Origin: Streptomyces sp. NBC_01210
GTDB taxonomy: Bacteria > Actinomycetota > Actinomycetes > Streptomycetales > Streptomycetaceae
Direction of reading: 5' to 3'
Length of the DNA: 64,000 nt
Assembly (NCBI RefSeq): GCF_036010325.1
Contig: NZ_CP108549.1
Location: 2,604,001 to 2,668,000, forward strand
The notes below the pieces were generated by a model that made no database searches, was not told the DNA's origin, and saw only the letters and a program-made list of their open reading frames with translations. Of this stretch, positions 54,673 through 62,003 are shown in pieces (position 1 is the stretch's first letter; each line of letters opens with the position of its first letter). The position numbers and the translations under genes are program-made.

Positions 54673-54706
54673 CGTGGGGTTCACAAACGGGCAACGGACG
54701 GGAAAT
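54669..54706 (+). promoter_or_regulatory. GlnR binding array upstream of glnII
   Basis: Half-sites GTAAC (54669), TTCAC (54680), GCAAC (54691) and GAAAT (54702) are each spaced by 6 bp, the same a-b-a-b geometry as at glnA. The first half-site overlaps the stop codon of the upstream ARPP-like gene. Confidence 0.8.
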
Positions 54707-54760
54707 CCCGTATTGCGAAGCTGCGCCCCATACCGCTGCACCCGCAAAGGATGAGGCCCC

Positions 54761-55780
54761 GTGACCTTCAAGGCTGAGTACATCTGGATCGACGGCACCG
54801 AGCCGACCGCCAAGCTTCGCTCGAAGACGAAGATACTGGCGGACGGGGCCGAGCTGCCCATCTGGGGCTTCGACGGGTCCAGCACCAACCAGGCCAAGGG
54901 CCACGCATCCGACCGCGTGCTCAAGCCGGTCTTCTCCTGTCCGGACCCGATCCGCGGCGGCGACAACGTCCTGGTCATGTGCGAGGTCCTCAACACGGAC
55001 ATGACGCCGCACGAGACCAACACGCGTGCCGCGCTCGCCGAGGTGGCGGAGAAGTTCGCCGCCCAGGAGCCGATCTTCGGTATCGAGCAGGAGTACACCT
55101 TCTTCAAGGGCTCCCGCCCGCTGGGCTTCCCCGAGGGCGGCTTCCCGGCCGCGCAGGGCGGCTACTACTGCGGTGTCGGCGCCGACGAGATCTTCGGCCG
55201 TGACGTCGTCGAGGCCCACCTGGAGAACTGCCTCAAGGCGGGCCTCGGCATCTCCGGTATCAACGCCGAGGTCATGCCCGGCCAGTGGGAGTTCCAGGTC
55301 GGACCGCTGGCGCCGCTGGAGGTCTCCGACCAGTTGTGGGTGGCGCGCTGGCTGCTGTACCGCACCGCCGAGGACTTCGAGGTCTCCGCGACGCTCGACC
55401 CGAAGCCGGTGAAGGGCGACTGGAACGGCGCGGGCGCGCACACCAACTTCTCGACGAAGGCGATGCGCGAGGGATACGACGCGATCATCACCGCCTGTGA
55501 GTCGCTGGGCGAGGGCTCCAAGCCGCTCGACCACGTCAAGAACTACGGCGCGGGCATCGACGACCGCCTCACCGGTCTGCACGAGACCGCCCCGTGGAAC
55601 GAGTACAGCTACGGCGTCTCCGACCGCGGCGCCTCGGTCCGTATCCCGTGGCAGGTCGAGCAGGACGGCAAGGGCTACATCGAGGACCGTCGTCCGAACG
55701 CCAACGTCGACCCGTACATGGTGACGCGGCTGATCGTCGACACCTGCTGCACCGCGCTGGAGAAGGCCGGCCAGGTCTGA
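54761..55780 (+). CDS. glnII: Glutamine synthetase type II
   Basis: This 339-aa eukaryotic-type glutamine synthetase has IWIDGTEPTAKLRSKT near the N-terminus, WGFDGSSTNQA, the metal-binding IEQEYTFF, GQWEFQVGP and the ATP-site NGAGAHTNFS. It is octameric or decameric and not adenylylated. It is found in rhizobia and actinomycetes beside GSI. The GTG start at 54761 follows AAAGGATGAGG. GlnR control is expected from the upstream array. Confidence 0.97.
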   Translation: MTFKAEYIWIDGTEPTAKLRSKTKILADGAELPIWGFDGSSTNQAKGHASDRVLKPVFSCPDPIRGGDNVLVMCEVLNTDMTPHETNTRAALAEVAEKFAAQEPIFGIEQEYTFFKGSRPLGFPEGGFPAAQGGYYCGVGADEIFGRDVVEAHLENCLKAGLGISGINAEVMPGQWEFQVGPLAPLEVSDQLWVARWLLYRTAEDFEVSATLDPKPVKGDWNGAGAHTNFSTKAMREGYDAIITACESLGEGSKPLDHVKNYGAGIDDRLTGLHETAPWNEYSYGVSDRGASVRIPWQVEQDGKGYIEDRRPNANVDPYMVTRLIVDTCCTALEKAGQV

Positions 55781-55803
55781 TCGCGCTGCCATGCCGCACT
55801 CAC

Positions 55804-55838
55804 GAGGGCGTCCGCCGGTCCCGCCGGTGGGCGCCCTT
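55804..55838 (+). terminator. Terminator after glnII
   Basis: GAGGGCGTCCGCCGG can pair with CCGGTGGGCGCCCTT with two G-U pairs, 24 bases after the glnII stop. Confidence 0.65.
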
Positions 55839-55869
55839 CGGCGTGGATGGCGCCGAGTGACCGTCAGGT

Positions 55870-55917
55870 CCGCATCAGCGTCCTTATCAACGCGCGTATC
55901 AACGTCCGTATCAACGT
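55870..55917. repeat. 12-bp tandem repeats
   Basis: Four copies of a 12-mer (consensus CCGTATCAACGT; 55870, 55882, 55894, 55906) lie upstream of the possible leader-peptide ORF. Confidence 0.8.
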
Positions 55918-55964
55918 GCGGAAGGCCACTGCTGCCACCGGACGACATCTGCTTCAATAGGGAC

Positions 55965-56084
55965 ATGGCCAGCTTCCAGCACATCGCGACAGGTCGCAGC
56001 GACCTTGAGCCGTTCTGGCCTTCCCGGCAGCACCATGACTTCGACCGGGTGTGTTGCCGCGCGGTGAACGCGCAGGCCCTCTAA
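55965..56084 (+). CDS. Possible regulatory leader peptide (39 aa)
   Basis: An ATG at 55965 encodes 39 residues ending SRQHHDFDRVCCRAVNAQAL (partly quoted). The RQHxDFxRVccR pattern recalls the short RxHIDLxRVxSAxCR leader peptides found before Streptomyces sulfur genes, which carry a Cys-rich end that could stall ribosomes. Here it precedes a winged-helix gene by 90 bases, not a sulfur operon. It could equally be an ordinary small protein. Confidence 0.45.
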   Translation: MASFQHIATGRSDLEPFWPSRQHHDFDRVCCRAVNAQAL

Positions 56085-56174
56085 AGCCGCTCACCCCGGT
56101 CTTCGGCCAGCGCGCACGACGTACGTCCGTCCTCTCGACTCGACGACTCCTCCGCGCGAAAGAGCTGACCTCTC

Positions 56175-56759
56175 ATGGCGAACTCCCGTTCCTTCTCCGC
56201 CGTACCCGCCGTCTCCGCTGCGACCGCCGTCAATCAGAATCCGATCAGTCCGGGCCGGCACCGGCTGCGTGCCGTCGACCGGGACGAGGTCGTGACCACC
56301 GGGCAGGTGGTGGACTTCCTGCCGCCGGGCGCCACTTGGCTTCCCGCGCCCCAGCACACTCTGCCCACCCTGCCGGGGCAGCCGCCGATGATCGGCTACC
56401 TCGTTCTCGTACCGGCCGATCAGCAGCCGCCGGCCGCTCTGGTGCAGTCTCCCGCGCCGACCCGGGCCGAGGAGGGCGCCGGACCGGTGTCGATCGACAG
56501 CGTGCAGCGCACCGCCCTGGTGGACGGGCAGGTGCTGGACCTGACCTACCTCGAGTTCGAGCTGCTGGCGCATCTGGTGGCGCATCCGCACCGGGTGCAC
56601 ACCCGCGACCAGCTGGTGACCACCGTGTGGGGCTACGGGCATGTGGGCGACGGCCGGACCGTCGACGTCCATGTCGCCCGGCTGCGCCGCAAGCTGGGCG
56701 CCGAGCGCCGCCGTACGATCCAGACCGTACGGCGGGTCGGCTACAAGTACACGCCCTGA
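56175..56759 (+). CDS. OmpR/PhoB-type winged-helix DNA-binding protein
   Basis: This 194-aa protein has an unstructured N-terminal half and a C-terminal response-regulator-type winged helix (about 100-194: DLTYLEFELLAHLVAHPHRV, TRDQLVTTVWGYGHVGDGRT, VDVHVARLRRKLG, VRRVGYKYTP) but no receiver domain. It is therefore an orphan effector domain, as known for several Streptomyces regulators near glnII. It is monocistronic, followed by a strong terminator. Confidence 0.88.
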   Translation: MANSRSFSAVPAVSAATAVNQNPISPGRHRLRAVDRDEVVTTGQVVDFLPPGATWLPAPQHTLPTLPGQPPMIGYLVLVPADQQPPAALVQSPAPTRAEEGAGPVSIDSVQRTALVDGQVLDLTYLEFELLAHLVAHPHRVHTRDQLVTTVWGYGHVGDGRTVDVHVARLRRKLGAERRRTIQTVRRVGYKYTP

Positions 56760-56799
56760 GCCAGGCCCGGTCCGGACGACGTCCGCCCGGTCGGGACGA

Positions 56800-56832
56800 C
56801 GAAGCCCTCGTAGCTGCGCTACGAGGGCTTCG
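56800..56832. terminator. Terminator between convergent genes
   Basis: A perfect 14-bp stem CGAAGCCCTCGTAG/CTACGAGGGCTTCG closes a 5-nt loop. Confidence 0.9.
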
Positions 56833-56914
56833 GTCGGTTGGTGCCGCCGGGAACGTCAGCGGCGCGCGGCCACGGGGGCTGGTCGCGCCGGTGAGTGCAG
56901 GAGCAGGCCCAGCA

Positions 56915-58117
56915 CTACGAGGACTGGAGCACCTTGATGGGGCGGTACCGGTCGGTTGTGGTGCCGTCACCGAGCTGGCCGCTGTCGTTCCGGCCCCAGG
57001 TCCGGACGGTGCCGTCCGACATCAGCGCCACGGAGTGGTTGTCCCCGCCCTCGACCGCCTTCACCTGGGACAGCCCGGCAACGGTCACCGGGAGGAGGTG
57101 GTCGGTGGTGGTGCCGTCACCGAGCTGACCGAAGTAGTTCCAGCCCCACGTCTTGACCCTGCCGCCTTGTTGCAGGGCCAGACTGTGGGCCACACCGGCC
57201 GAGGCATCCCGCACGTCCGTCAGTCCGGGGACCAGCACAGGGGCATGCCGGTCGGTGGTGGTGCCGTCACCGAGCTGCCCGTAGAAGTTCCAGCCCCAGG
57301 ACCTGACGGTACCGTCGTTCCGCACGGCCAGGCTGTGGGCTTTGTGGGACGCCACAAACCGCACGCGGGTCAGCCCGAGGACCTTGACGGGCTCGTGGCG
57401 GTGGATGATGGTGCCGTCACCGAGGCGGCCGTCGTAGTTGTTTCCCCAGGCCACGACGGTCTTGTCCGGCTGCACGAGTTCGCTGTGCGCATGGCCGACG
57501 CTGATGTCCCGTGGGCTTTTCAGCCCGGGGATCGTGACGGGGGTGAGCCGGTCGGTGGTGGTGCCGTCACCGAGCTGCCCGTACGCGTTCCAGCCCCAGG
57601 CCTTGACGCTGCCGTCGGACATCAGGGCGACGGTGTGGCCGTCATTGTTGGCGACCATCTTCACGCTGGTCAGCCCCACGGGACTGACCGGGTGGTTCCG
57701 GTCGGTGGTGGTGCCGTCACCGAGCTGCCCGAACCCGTTCCAGCCCCAGGTCTTGACTCTGCCGTCCGACAACAGCGCCACGGAGTGGTGGCCATGGGCG
57801 GAGATGGCCACCACCCCGGTCAGCCCGGGGACCGTGACGGGGGTGTGCCGATCGATGTTGGTGCCGTCACCGAGCTGGCCGTTGGAGTTCAAACCCCAGG
57901 CCTTGACGGTGCCGTCCTTCATCAGCGCCACGGTGTGGCTGTCCCCCGCGGCGATCGCCCGGACACCGGTCAACACGACCGCACTGGGGGCGCGGGGCCC
58001 TCCGAACGCCACTGGCGTGGCAAGTACCGACGCCAGCAGCGAGAACAGCAGGGCCAACAGGATTGCGAGAACTGGTGTTCCGGCCCTCCGCGGCGGTACG
58101 AAAACCGGGATCTTCAT
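56915..58117 (-). CDS. Secreted RCC1-repeat beta-propeller protein
   Basis: This 400-aa protein has an N-terminal export segment (about residues 14-40) followed by seven RCC1 repeats of about 50 residues, each containing GDGTTTDR-type and AWGWN-type motifs (KAWGLNSNGQLGDGTNIDR, KTWGWNYFGQLGDGTTTDH). Such propellers bind proteins or glycans; secreted bacterial examples are poorly characterised. It is the last gene before the convergent winged-helix gene and the first of the leftward surface region. Confidence 0.9.
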   Translation of the reverse strand: MKIPVFVPPRRAGTPVLAILLALLFSLLASVLATPVAFGGPRAPSAVVLTGVRAIAAGDSHTVALMKDGTVKAWGLNSNGQLGDGTNIDRHTPVTVPGLTGVVAISAHGHHSVALLSDGRVKTWGWNGFGQLGDGTTTDRNHPVSPVGLTSVKMVANNDGHTVALMSDGSVKAWGWNAYGQLGDGTTTDRLTPVTIPGLKSPRDISVGHAHSELVQPDKTVVAWGNNYDGRLGDGTIIHRHEPVKVLGLTRVRFVASHKAHSLAVRNDGTVRSWGWNFYGQLGDGTTTDRHAPVLVPGLTDVRDASAGVAHSLALQQGGRVKTWGWNYFGQLGDGTTTDHLLPVTVAGLSQVKAVEGGDNHSVALMSDGTVRTWGRNDSGQLGDGTTTDRYRPIKVLQSS

Positions 58118-58171
58118 GCGCTTCTCCTTCTGGACAGGGTGGGGCCCGATGTGACCCGCGCAGCCTGGTGA

Positions 58172-59356
58172 TCAGGCCAGTGCTGAGAGGAGGGCTCTGA
58201 TCGTCGGCAGCCTCCAGGCGGCGAGGAGACCCAGGGTGGGGTCCCACAACGGTGTGGGACTCGGAGCGAGTCCGCCGGTGCTGTCACTGGTGCTGCTCAG
58301 CCCGGTACTGCTCAGGTCTGTACCGCTCAGCCCGAGGCTGCTCAGCCCGAGGCTGCTCAGCTCGTCGCTGCTCAGCTCGGTACCGCTCAGCTCGGTACCG
58401 CTCTGCTCGGCATTCCTCTGCTCGGCACCGCTCTGCTCGGCGTTGCTCTGCTCAATACCGCTCTGCTCGGCGTTGCTCTGCTCGGCATTCCTCTGCTCAG
58501 AACCGCTTTGTTCGGTACTGCTCTGTTCGGTACTGCTCTGTCCCGTACTTTTCCCCTTACTGGACATGACTTCGCCGACCGTGGCCACGCGCGTACCGGC
58601 CGAAGCGCGGGTCTTCAACCAGTCCAGAAACGCGGACAGGACCTTCGGCTTGATCCCGTACGTGGGTGTGCACCCGTCGCAGACATGGTGGAAGACCAGT
58701 GGGACCCAGCCGCCTCCACGCTTCTCGGCTTGTGTCACCAGCTCCTTGAGGTTGCTCAGGCTTGTGGACGTCTGTACGGAGCCCGGTGTCCGGATGTAGT
58801 ACGCGTTGTCGGGGTCCAACCGGTCGGCGTACGGGCACCCGTCGCAGTGCCCCGGGGTCACCAGGCCTCCCACTCCCCTGGCGCTGGTGTAGCCGCATTC
58901 GGCGGCGGCGCGCCGGGAGGCCGCGTCGGCGGCACCGAAGGGGTAGGCGAAGCTGCTGACCGAGAACCCCTTGTTCTGCAGGGCCTTGCGGTCGTCACAG
59001 ATCTCACGCTTCTGCTCGGTGGCACTCAGGTTGGGCAGGCGGGGGTGGTGCAGGGTGTGCCCGCCGATTTCGTTGCCGTCGCCGGCGAGCTGCTTTGCCT
59101 GCGAGGTGCTCATGTACTGCGGCCTGTCCAGACTGCTGCTGATCAGGTAGAACGTCCCCCGCATGCCATGGGCACGAAGGATCGGCCTGGCCTCGGTGAA
59201 GTGGGACAGCCTGCCGTCGTCGAAGGTGAGCGAGACGACGGTTCTCGTCGCAGCGTGTGCGGCCGGCAGCCCGGACAGGGGCATCGTGAGGGTGAGGAAG
59301 CACGCAGCCAGGAGCGCGAGAGCCGGTACGGTCAACGACCGGTATTTCACGGACAT
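58172..59356 (-). CDS. Secreted polysaccharide deacetylase with pentapeptide-repeat tail
   Basis: This 394-aa protein has a signal peptide (residues 1-36) and a NodB-type carbohydrate esterase 4 domain with TFDDG (metal Asp pair) and HTLHH (His ligands), plus FAYPFG. After about residue 265 the chain becomes ~17 pentapeptide units of x(A/T)E(Q/L)S type encoded by a 15-bp minisatellite, then a hydrophobic C-terminal segment (LGLLAAWRLPTIRALLSALA) that may anchor it. The deacetylase would act on N-acetylated glycans of the wall or exopolysaccharide. Confidence 0.9.
   Translation of the reverse strand: MSVKYRSLTVPALALLAACFLTLTMPLSGLPAAHAATRTVVSLTFDDGRLSHFTEARPILRAHGMRGTFYLISSSLDRPQYMSTSQAKQLAGDGNEIGGHTLHHPRLPNLSATEQKREICDDRKALQNKGFSVSSFAYPFGAADAASRRAAAECGYTSARGVGGLVTPGHCDGCPYADRLDPDNAYYIRTPGSVQTSTSLSNLKELVTQAEKRGGGWVPLVFHHVCDGCTPTYGIKPKVLSAFLDWLKTRASAGTRVATVGEVMSSKGKSTGQSSTEQSSTEQSGSEQRNAEQSNAEQSGIEQSNAEQSGAEQRNAEQSGTELSGTELSSDELSSLGLSSLGLSGTDLSSTGLSSTSDSTGGLAPSPTPLWDPTLGLLAAWRLPTIRALLSALA
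58291..58542. repeat. 15-bp coding minisatellite in deacetylase tail
   Basis: About 17 tandem, slightly diverged 15-mers (core CTGCTCGGC-type on the plus strand) keep the frame and encode pentapeptides STEQS, NAEQS, GTELS, SLGLS. Q-centred units lie toward the catalytic domain and L-centred units toward the C-terminus. Confidence 0.9.
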
Positions 59357-59422
59357 GCGGGAGATCCTTGATGTTCGGCGCCGCTGAGGTGGTCGGCGAA
59401 GCGGATGGCGACGGCGGGGGTT

Positions 59423-60247
59423 CTAGGACGCGACCGCGACGAGGTTCCTGAACTGGAAATTGGCGTTGTCCCCCCGGACTCCGACGCCACCGGCGAGGAG
59501 CAGATTTCGGGGAGTGCTGTCCACGACGTCCAGGACCCGCCGCCCGCCGACATCGAGGGTGAGCCGGACGGTGCCGTTGGAGAGCGTGGTGGCACTGGTC
59601 CTGACATTGACCCAGGTGTTGCGCGGGAAGGTATTCCGGGCGGTCGAGCCGATTTGGTAGTACGTACCGCCGTTCTCATTTCCGGGGGGATTCTTGCGCT
59701 TGATGACGCAGACCCCGTCACGGCGTGCGACGCTGACCGCGTAGAGCTCCGTCTCGTCGTGATAGCGCAGCCAGATGTGCAACCCGTCCCAGTTGAGCGC
59801 GGGGGTACGGGGCGTGCTGACCAGCGCGGAGAGCCACATCTGCAGGGTGACGACGGTGTTCTGGAAGTCGTGCCGCTGACTGGCCAGCCGGAACACACAA
59901 GAATTGTTGCCGTTTGTGGAGCCGGCGTTCGGGGAGATGCTGTCCGGCACTCCTGACCAAGCGGCCCCGTTGAGGCCGAAGACGGAGCCGCTGGTCATGT
60001 CCCAGACGGTGGACAGCTTTGCCCCGGGCTTGGTCGGGTTCCAGTGGGCGTACTCATTGGTCACCAGCCCGCTGTTCGGAAACGTCGGACGGAACGGCGC
60101 CGGAACCGCGGCCCTGCGCATCAGGGCCGCACCGACCGGAGGCGCGGCGACCGCGAGCGCCGCGCCGCCCAGCAGCGCACCGCGCAGCCATGCCCGGCGG
60201 GACGTGGACGGGGCGCTCGGGCCGCGGAGTCCGGGGGAATCCGTCAT
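59423..60247 (-). CDS. Tat-exported jelly-roll-like protein
   Basis: This 274-aa protein has a twin-arginine signal (SRRAWLRGALLGG, residues about 16-28, then hydrophobic) and a beta-rich domain typical of concanavalin/LamG-like or 3-keto-disaccharide-hydrolase (DUF1080-like) folds (LQMWLSALV, GLHIWLRYHDETELYAVSV, LTLDVGGRRVLDVVD). It probably binds or cleaves glycan outside the cell. Its start overlaps the upstream deacetylase stop (ATGA), placing it in the polysaccharide operon. Confidence 0.78.
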   Translation of the reverse strand: MTDSPGLRGPSAPSTSRRAWLRGALLGGAALAVAAPPVGAALMRRAAVPAPFRPTFPNSGLVTNEYAHWNPTKPGAKLSTVWDMTSGSVFGLNGAAWSGVPDSISPNAGSTNGNNSCVFRLASQRHDFQNTVVTLQMWLSALVSTPRTPALNWDGLHIWLRYHDETELYAVSVARRDGVCVIKRKNPPGNENGGTYYQIGSTARNTFPRNTWVNVRTSATTLSNGTVRLTLDVGGRRVLDVVDSTPRNLLLAGGVGVRGDNANFQFRNLVAVAS

Positions 60248-61908
60248 CGGTGTCCTCCTGCAGATGTCTGTGATGTACGGGAGATCGGGGTGACCCGCAG
60301 GTCGGCGAAGGCAGGCCAGCTGCCGGCCCGGGCGCCTCGGCTCACCGCCAGGCCGATGCCACCGCGGCTGGACGGCCCCGGGGGGCTGTCGACGGAGAGT
60401 CGGACGGTGCCGTCGATCACAGCGACAGTCCGCGTTCCGCTGACAGTCACCTCCACGTGGTGCCGCGCGGACGGTAGGAGATCTCGTCTGACGAGCACTA
60501 CGTCATCGCCTGCGGCGGCGATCTGAGCGGTGTCCCGGGAGACTCTGATGGCCAGAACCGACGTGCTCCCGACCCGGACGACCAGGTTGCCTCTGGGGCC
60601 GCGGGAGTTCAGCCCGCTGATGTCGGTGGAGGCGGTGTAGTCGATCCAGTCGGCGGTGGCGTACGGGGCGTAGGAGACGTACGCATACGAGCCGCCTTGC
60701 GGATAGGGGCCCCGGCCGGTGAGGAACCCGATGGTCTCGGCGTGGTGCCAGTCGACCTTCGCCCAGTGCCGCGGCTGCTCCAGCGGTCGGCCGGAGGGCG
60801 GTAGCGGGGTACGGGACACGACCTCGCGCAGCAGGGCTTCCGGGGTCGTGCTGCTGAACACCTCCAGCCGCTGGATGTTCTTCTGCGCCGCGGAGCGCCG
60901 GCCGGCCGGCGTCGGACTGAACGTCCTGTCGGTCAGCGTGGCCGCGAAGAGCTGCCGGAGAAGGTTGCGCGCGTACACCGTCGTGGCACTGCCGGGCGCG
61001 GCCTTGCCGGGCGTGGCCTTGCCGGGCGTGCCGTTGCCCGGCCGGACGCTGTCCGCGTCGGAGAACGGGTACGCGAACAGCCGCGGCCTGGGGAGGCCGT
61101 GGGACGCGAAGTCCCGCAGTGATGCGGAGAGATCGCTCCGGACACGCGCACGGTAGTGGGCCAGGCTCTCCAGTTCGCCGTCGGCGGGGTCGTAGATCCG
61201 GTTGGTCAGGAACGAGCCCTTGCGGCCGTCCGGGCCGACGACTCCGCGACTGTGCAGGTCGTGCGTATGGTCTTGGAAGTCCCACCGGCCGGAGCGGGCC
61301 ATCCGGGCGACCTCCTCCCAGGACAGGTAGTACGGGCGGTGCTTCCCGACCCGGCCGGAGATCAGGAACGACGTGGCGTGCTGGTGGTGCCGCTCGAGAA
61401 TGCGGTCCGCGTAGCGCCACAGACCGTCGGTTCCGTCGTCGAAGGTGAGCAGGACCGACCGGCGGGGCACTGCTCCGCCCTGGAAATACGAGACGAACTG
61501 GTCAGCCGTCAGCGTCTGATAGCCGGCGGCGCGCAATGCGGTGAGCTGCGCGTCCAACTGATGGGGTGTCACCACATAGCGGTTGCCGTCGCTGTCGGGC
61601 CGGACGTCGTGGTACGTAAGCACCACCGGTGCCGCATGCTGGGGCAGGCCGGACCCGAGCGCCCGCCACTTGTTCAGGGTCTGCGCATCGATACCGGCGG
61701 GGGCGGTGGTGTACTGGGGGCTGAGGCTCTCGCGGGCCTCGTGCAGCCGCCACGCCACGGCGAAGGGCACGGTCACCACCAGGACGGCGGCCAGGGCCAG
61801 CAGGGCGCGCAGCAGTCGGCGCCTCGGAGGAGCGGCGGGGGGAATGTCGCGCCCCGACGGTGACCGGCCGGCTGGTGGGCTACCCGGCGGCGCTAGGGAA
61901 AGGGCCAT
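60244..61908 (-). CDS. Membrane-anchored polysaccharide deacetylase with C-terminal jelly-roll-like domain
   Basis: This 554-aa protein has an N-terminal membrane helix (about residues 33-55), a NodB-type domain with TYHDV, LLTFDDGTDG and FQDHTHDLHSRG (metal ligands), and a C-terminal beta-rich domain similar in style to the next gene (RGNLVVRVGSTSVLAIRV, VEVTVSGTRTVAVIDG). A PGKATPGKAAPG repeat interrupts the catalytic domain. The ATG at 61908 is preferred. It overlaps both neighbours, and so is likely an exopolysaccharide-modifying enzyme. Confidence 0.88.
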   Translation of the reverse strand: MALSLAPPGSPPAGRSPSGRDIPPAAPPRRRLLRALLALAAVLVVTVPFAVAWRLHEARESLSPQYTTAPAGIDAQTLNKWRALGSGLPQHAAPVVLTYHDVRPDSDGNRYVVTPHQLDAQLTALRAAGYQTLTADQFVSYFQGGAVPRRSVLLTFDDGTDGLWRYADRILERHHQHATSFLISGRVGKHRPYYLSWEEVARMARSGRWDFQDHTHDLHSRGVVGPDGRKGSFLTNRIYDPADGELESLAHYRARVRSDLSASLRDFASHGLPRPRLFAYPFSDADSVRPGNGTPGKATPGKAAPGSATTVYARNLLRQLFAATLTDRTFSPTPAGRRSAAQKNIQRLEVFSSTTPEALLREVVSRTPLPPSGRPLEQPRHWAKVDWHHAETIGFLTGRGPYPQGGSYAYVSYAPYATADWIDYTASTDISGLNSRGPRGNLVVRVGSTSVLAIRVSRDTAQIAAAGDDVVLVRRDLLPSARHHVEVTVSGTRTVAVIDGTVRLSVDSPPGPSSRGGIGLAVSRGARAGSWPAFADLRVTPISRTSQTSAGGHR

Positions 61909-62003
61909 GTCTCCGTTCCTCCGCGAGTCAGCACGACGAGGTAGAGGGTGAGGACGACCGCGCCGGTCACGGCCACGGTGAACACGCGGATGACGGCCCT
62001 CAT
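61893..62003 (-). CDS. Small single-helix membrane protein (36 aa)
   Basis: This 36-codon gene (MRAVIRVFTVAVTGAVVLTL in part) consists of one membrane helix and a short tail. Its ATG overlaps the glycosyltransferase stop (ATGA) and its end overlaps the deacetylase start by 16 bases. Being sandwiched in the operon suggests a subunit or stabiliser of the synthase, like small accessory proteins of cellulose or alginate synthases (inference). Confidence 0.65.
   Translation of the reverse strand: MRAVIRVFTVAVTGAVVLTLYLVVLTRGGTETWPFP

Noticed and set aside
52942..55107. Long minus-strand frame across the vWA/ARPP-like and glnII genes
   Set aside because: It spans two genes with strong family evidence on the opposite strand; no motif of its own.
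56051..58171. 706-codon plus-strand frame with repeated VVGGGAVTELP-like units
   Set aside because: The repeat is the antisense of the RCC1 propeller repeats, so it is an artefact of that gene.
58252..58569. Ser/Arg/Ala repeat proteins in plus-strand frames
   Set aside because: They arise from the 15-bp minisatellite of the deacetylase read on the wrong strand.
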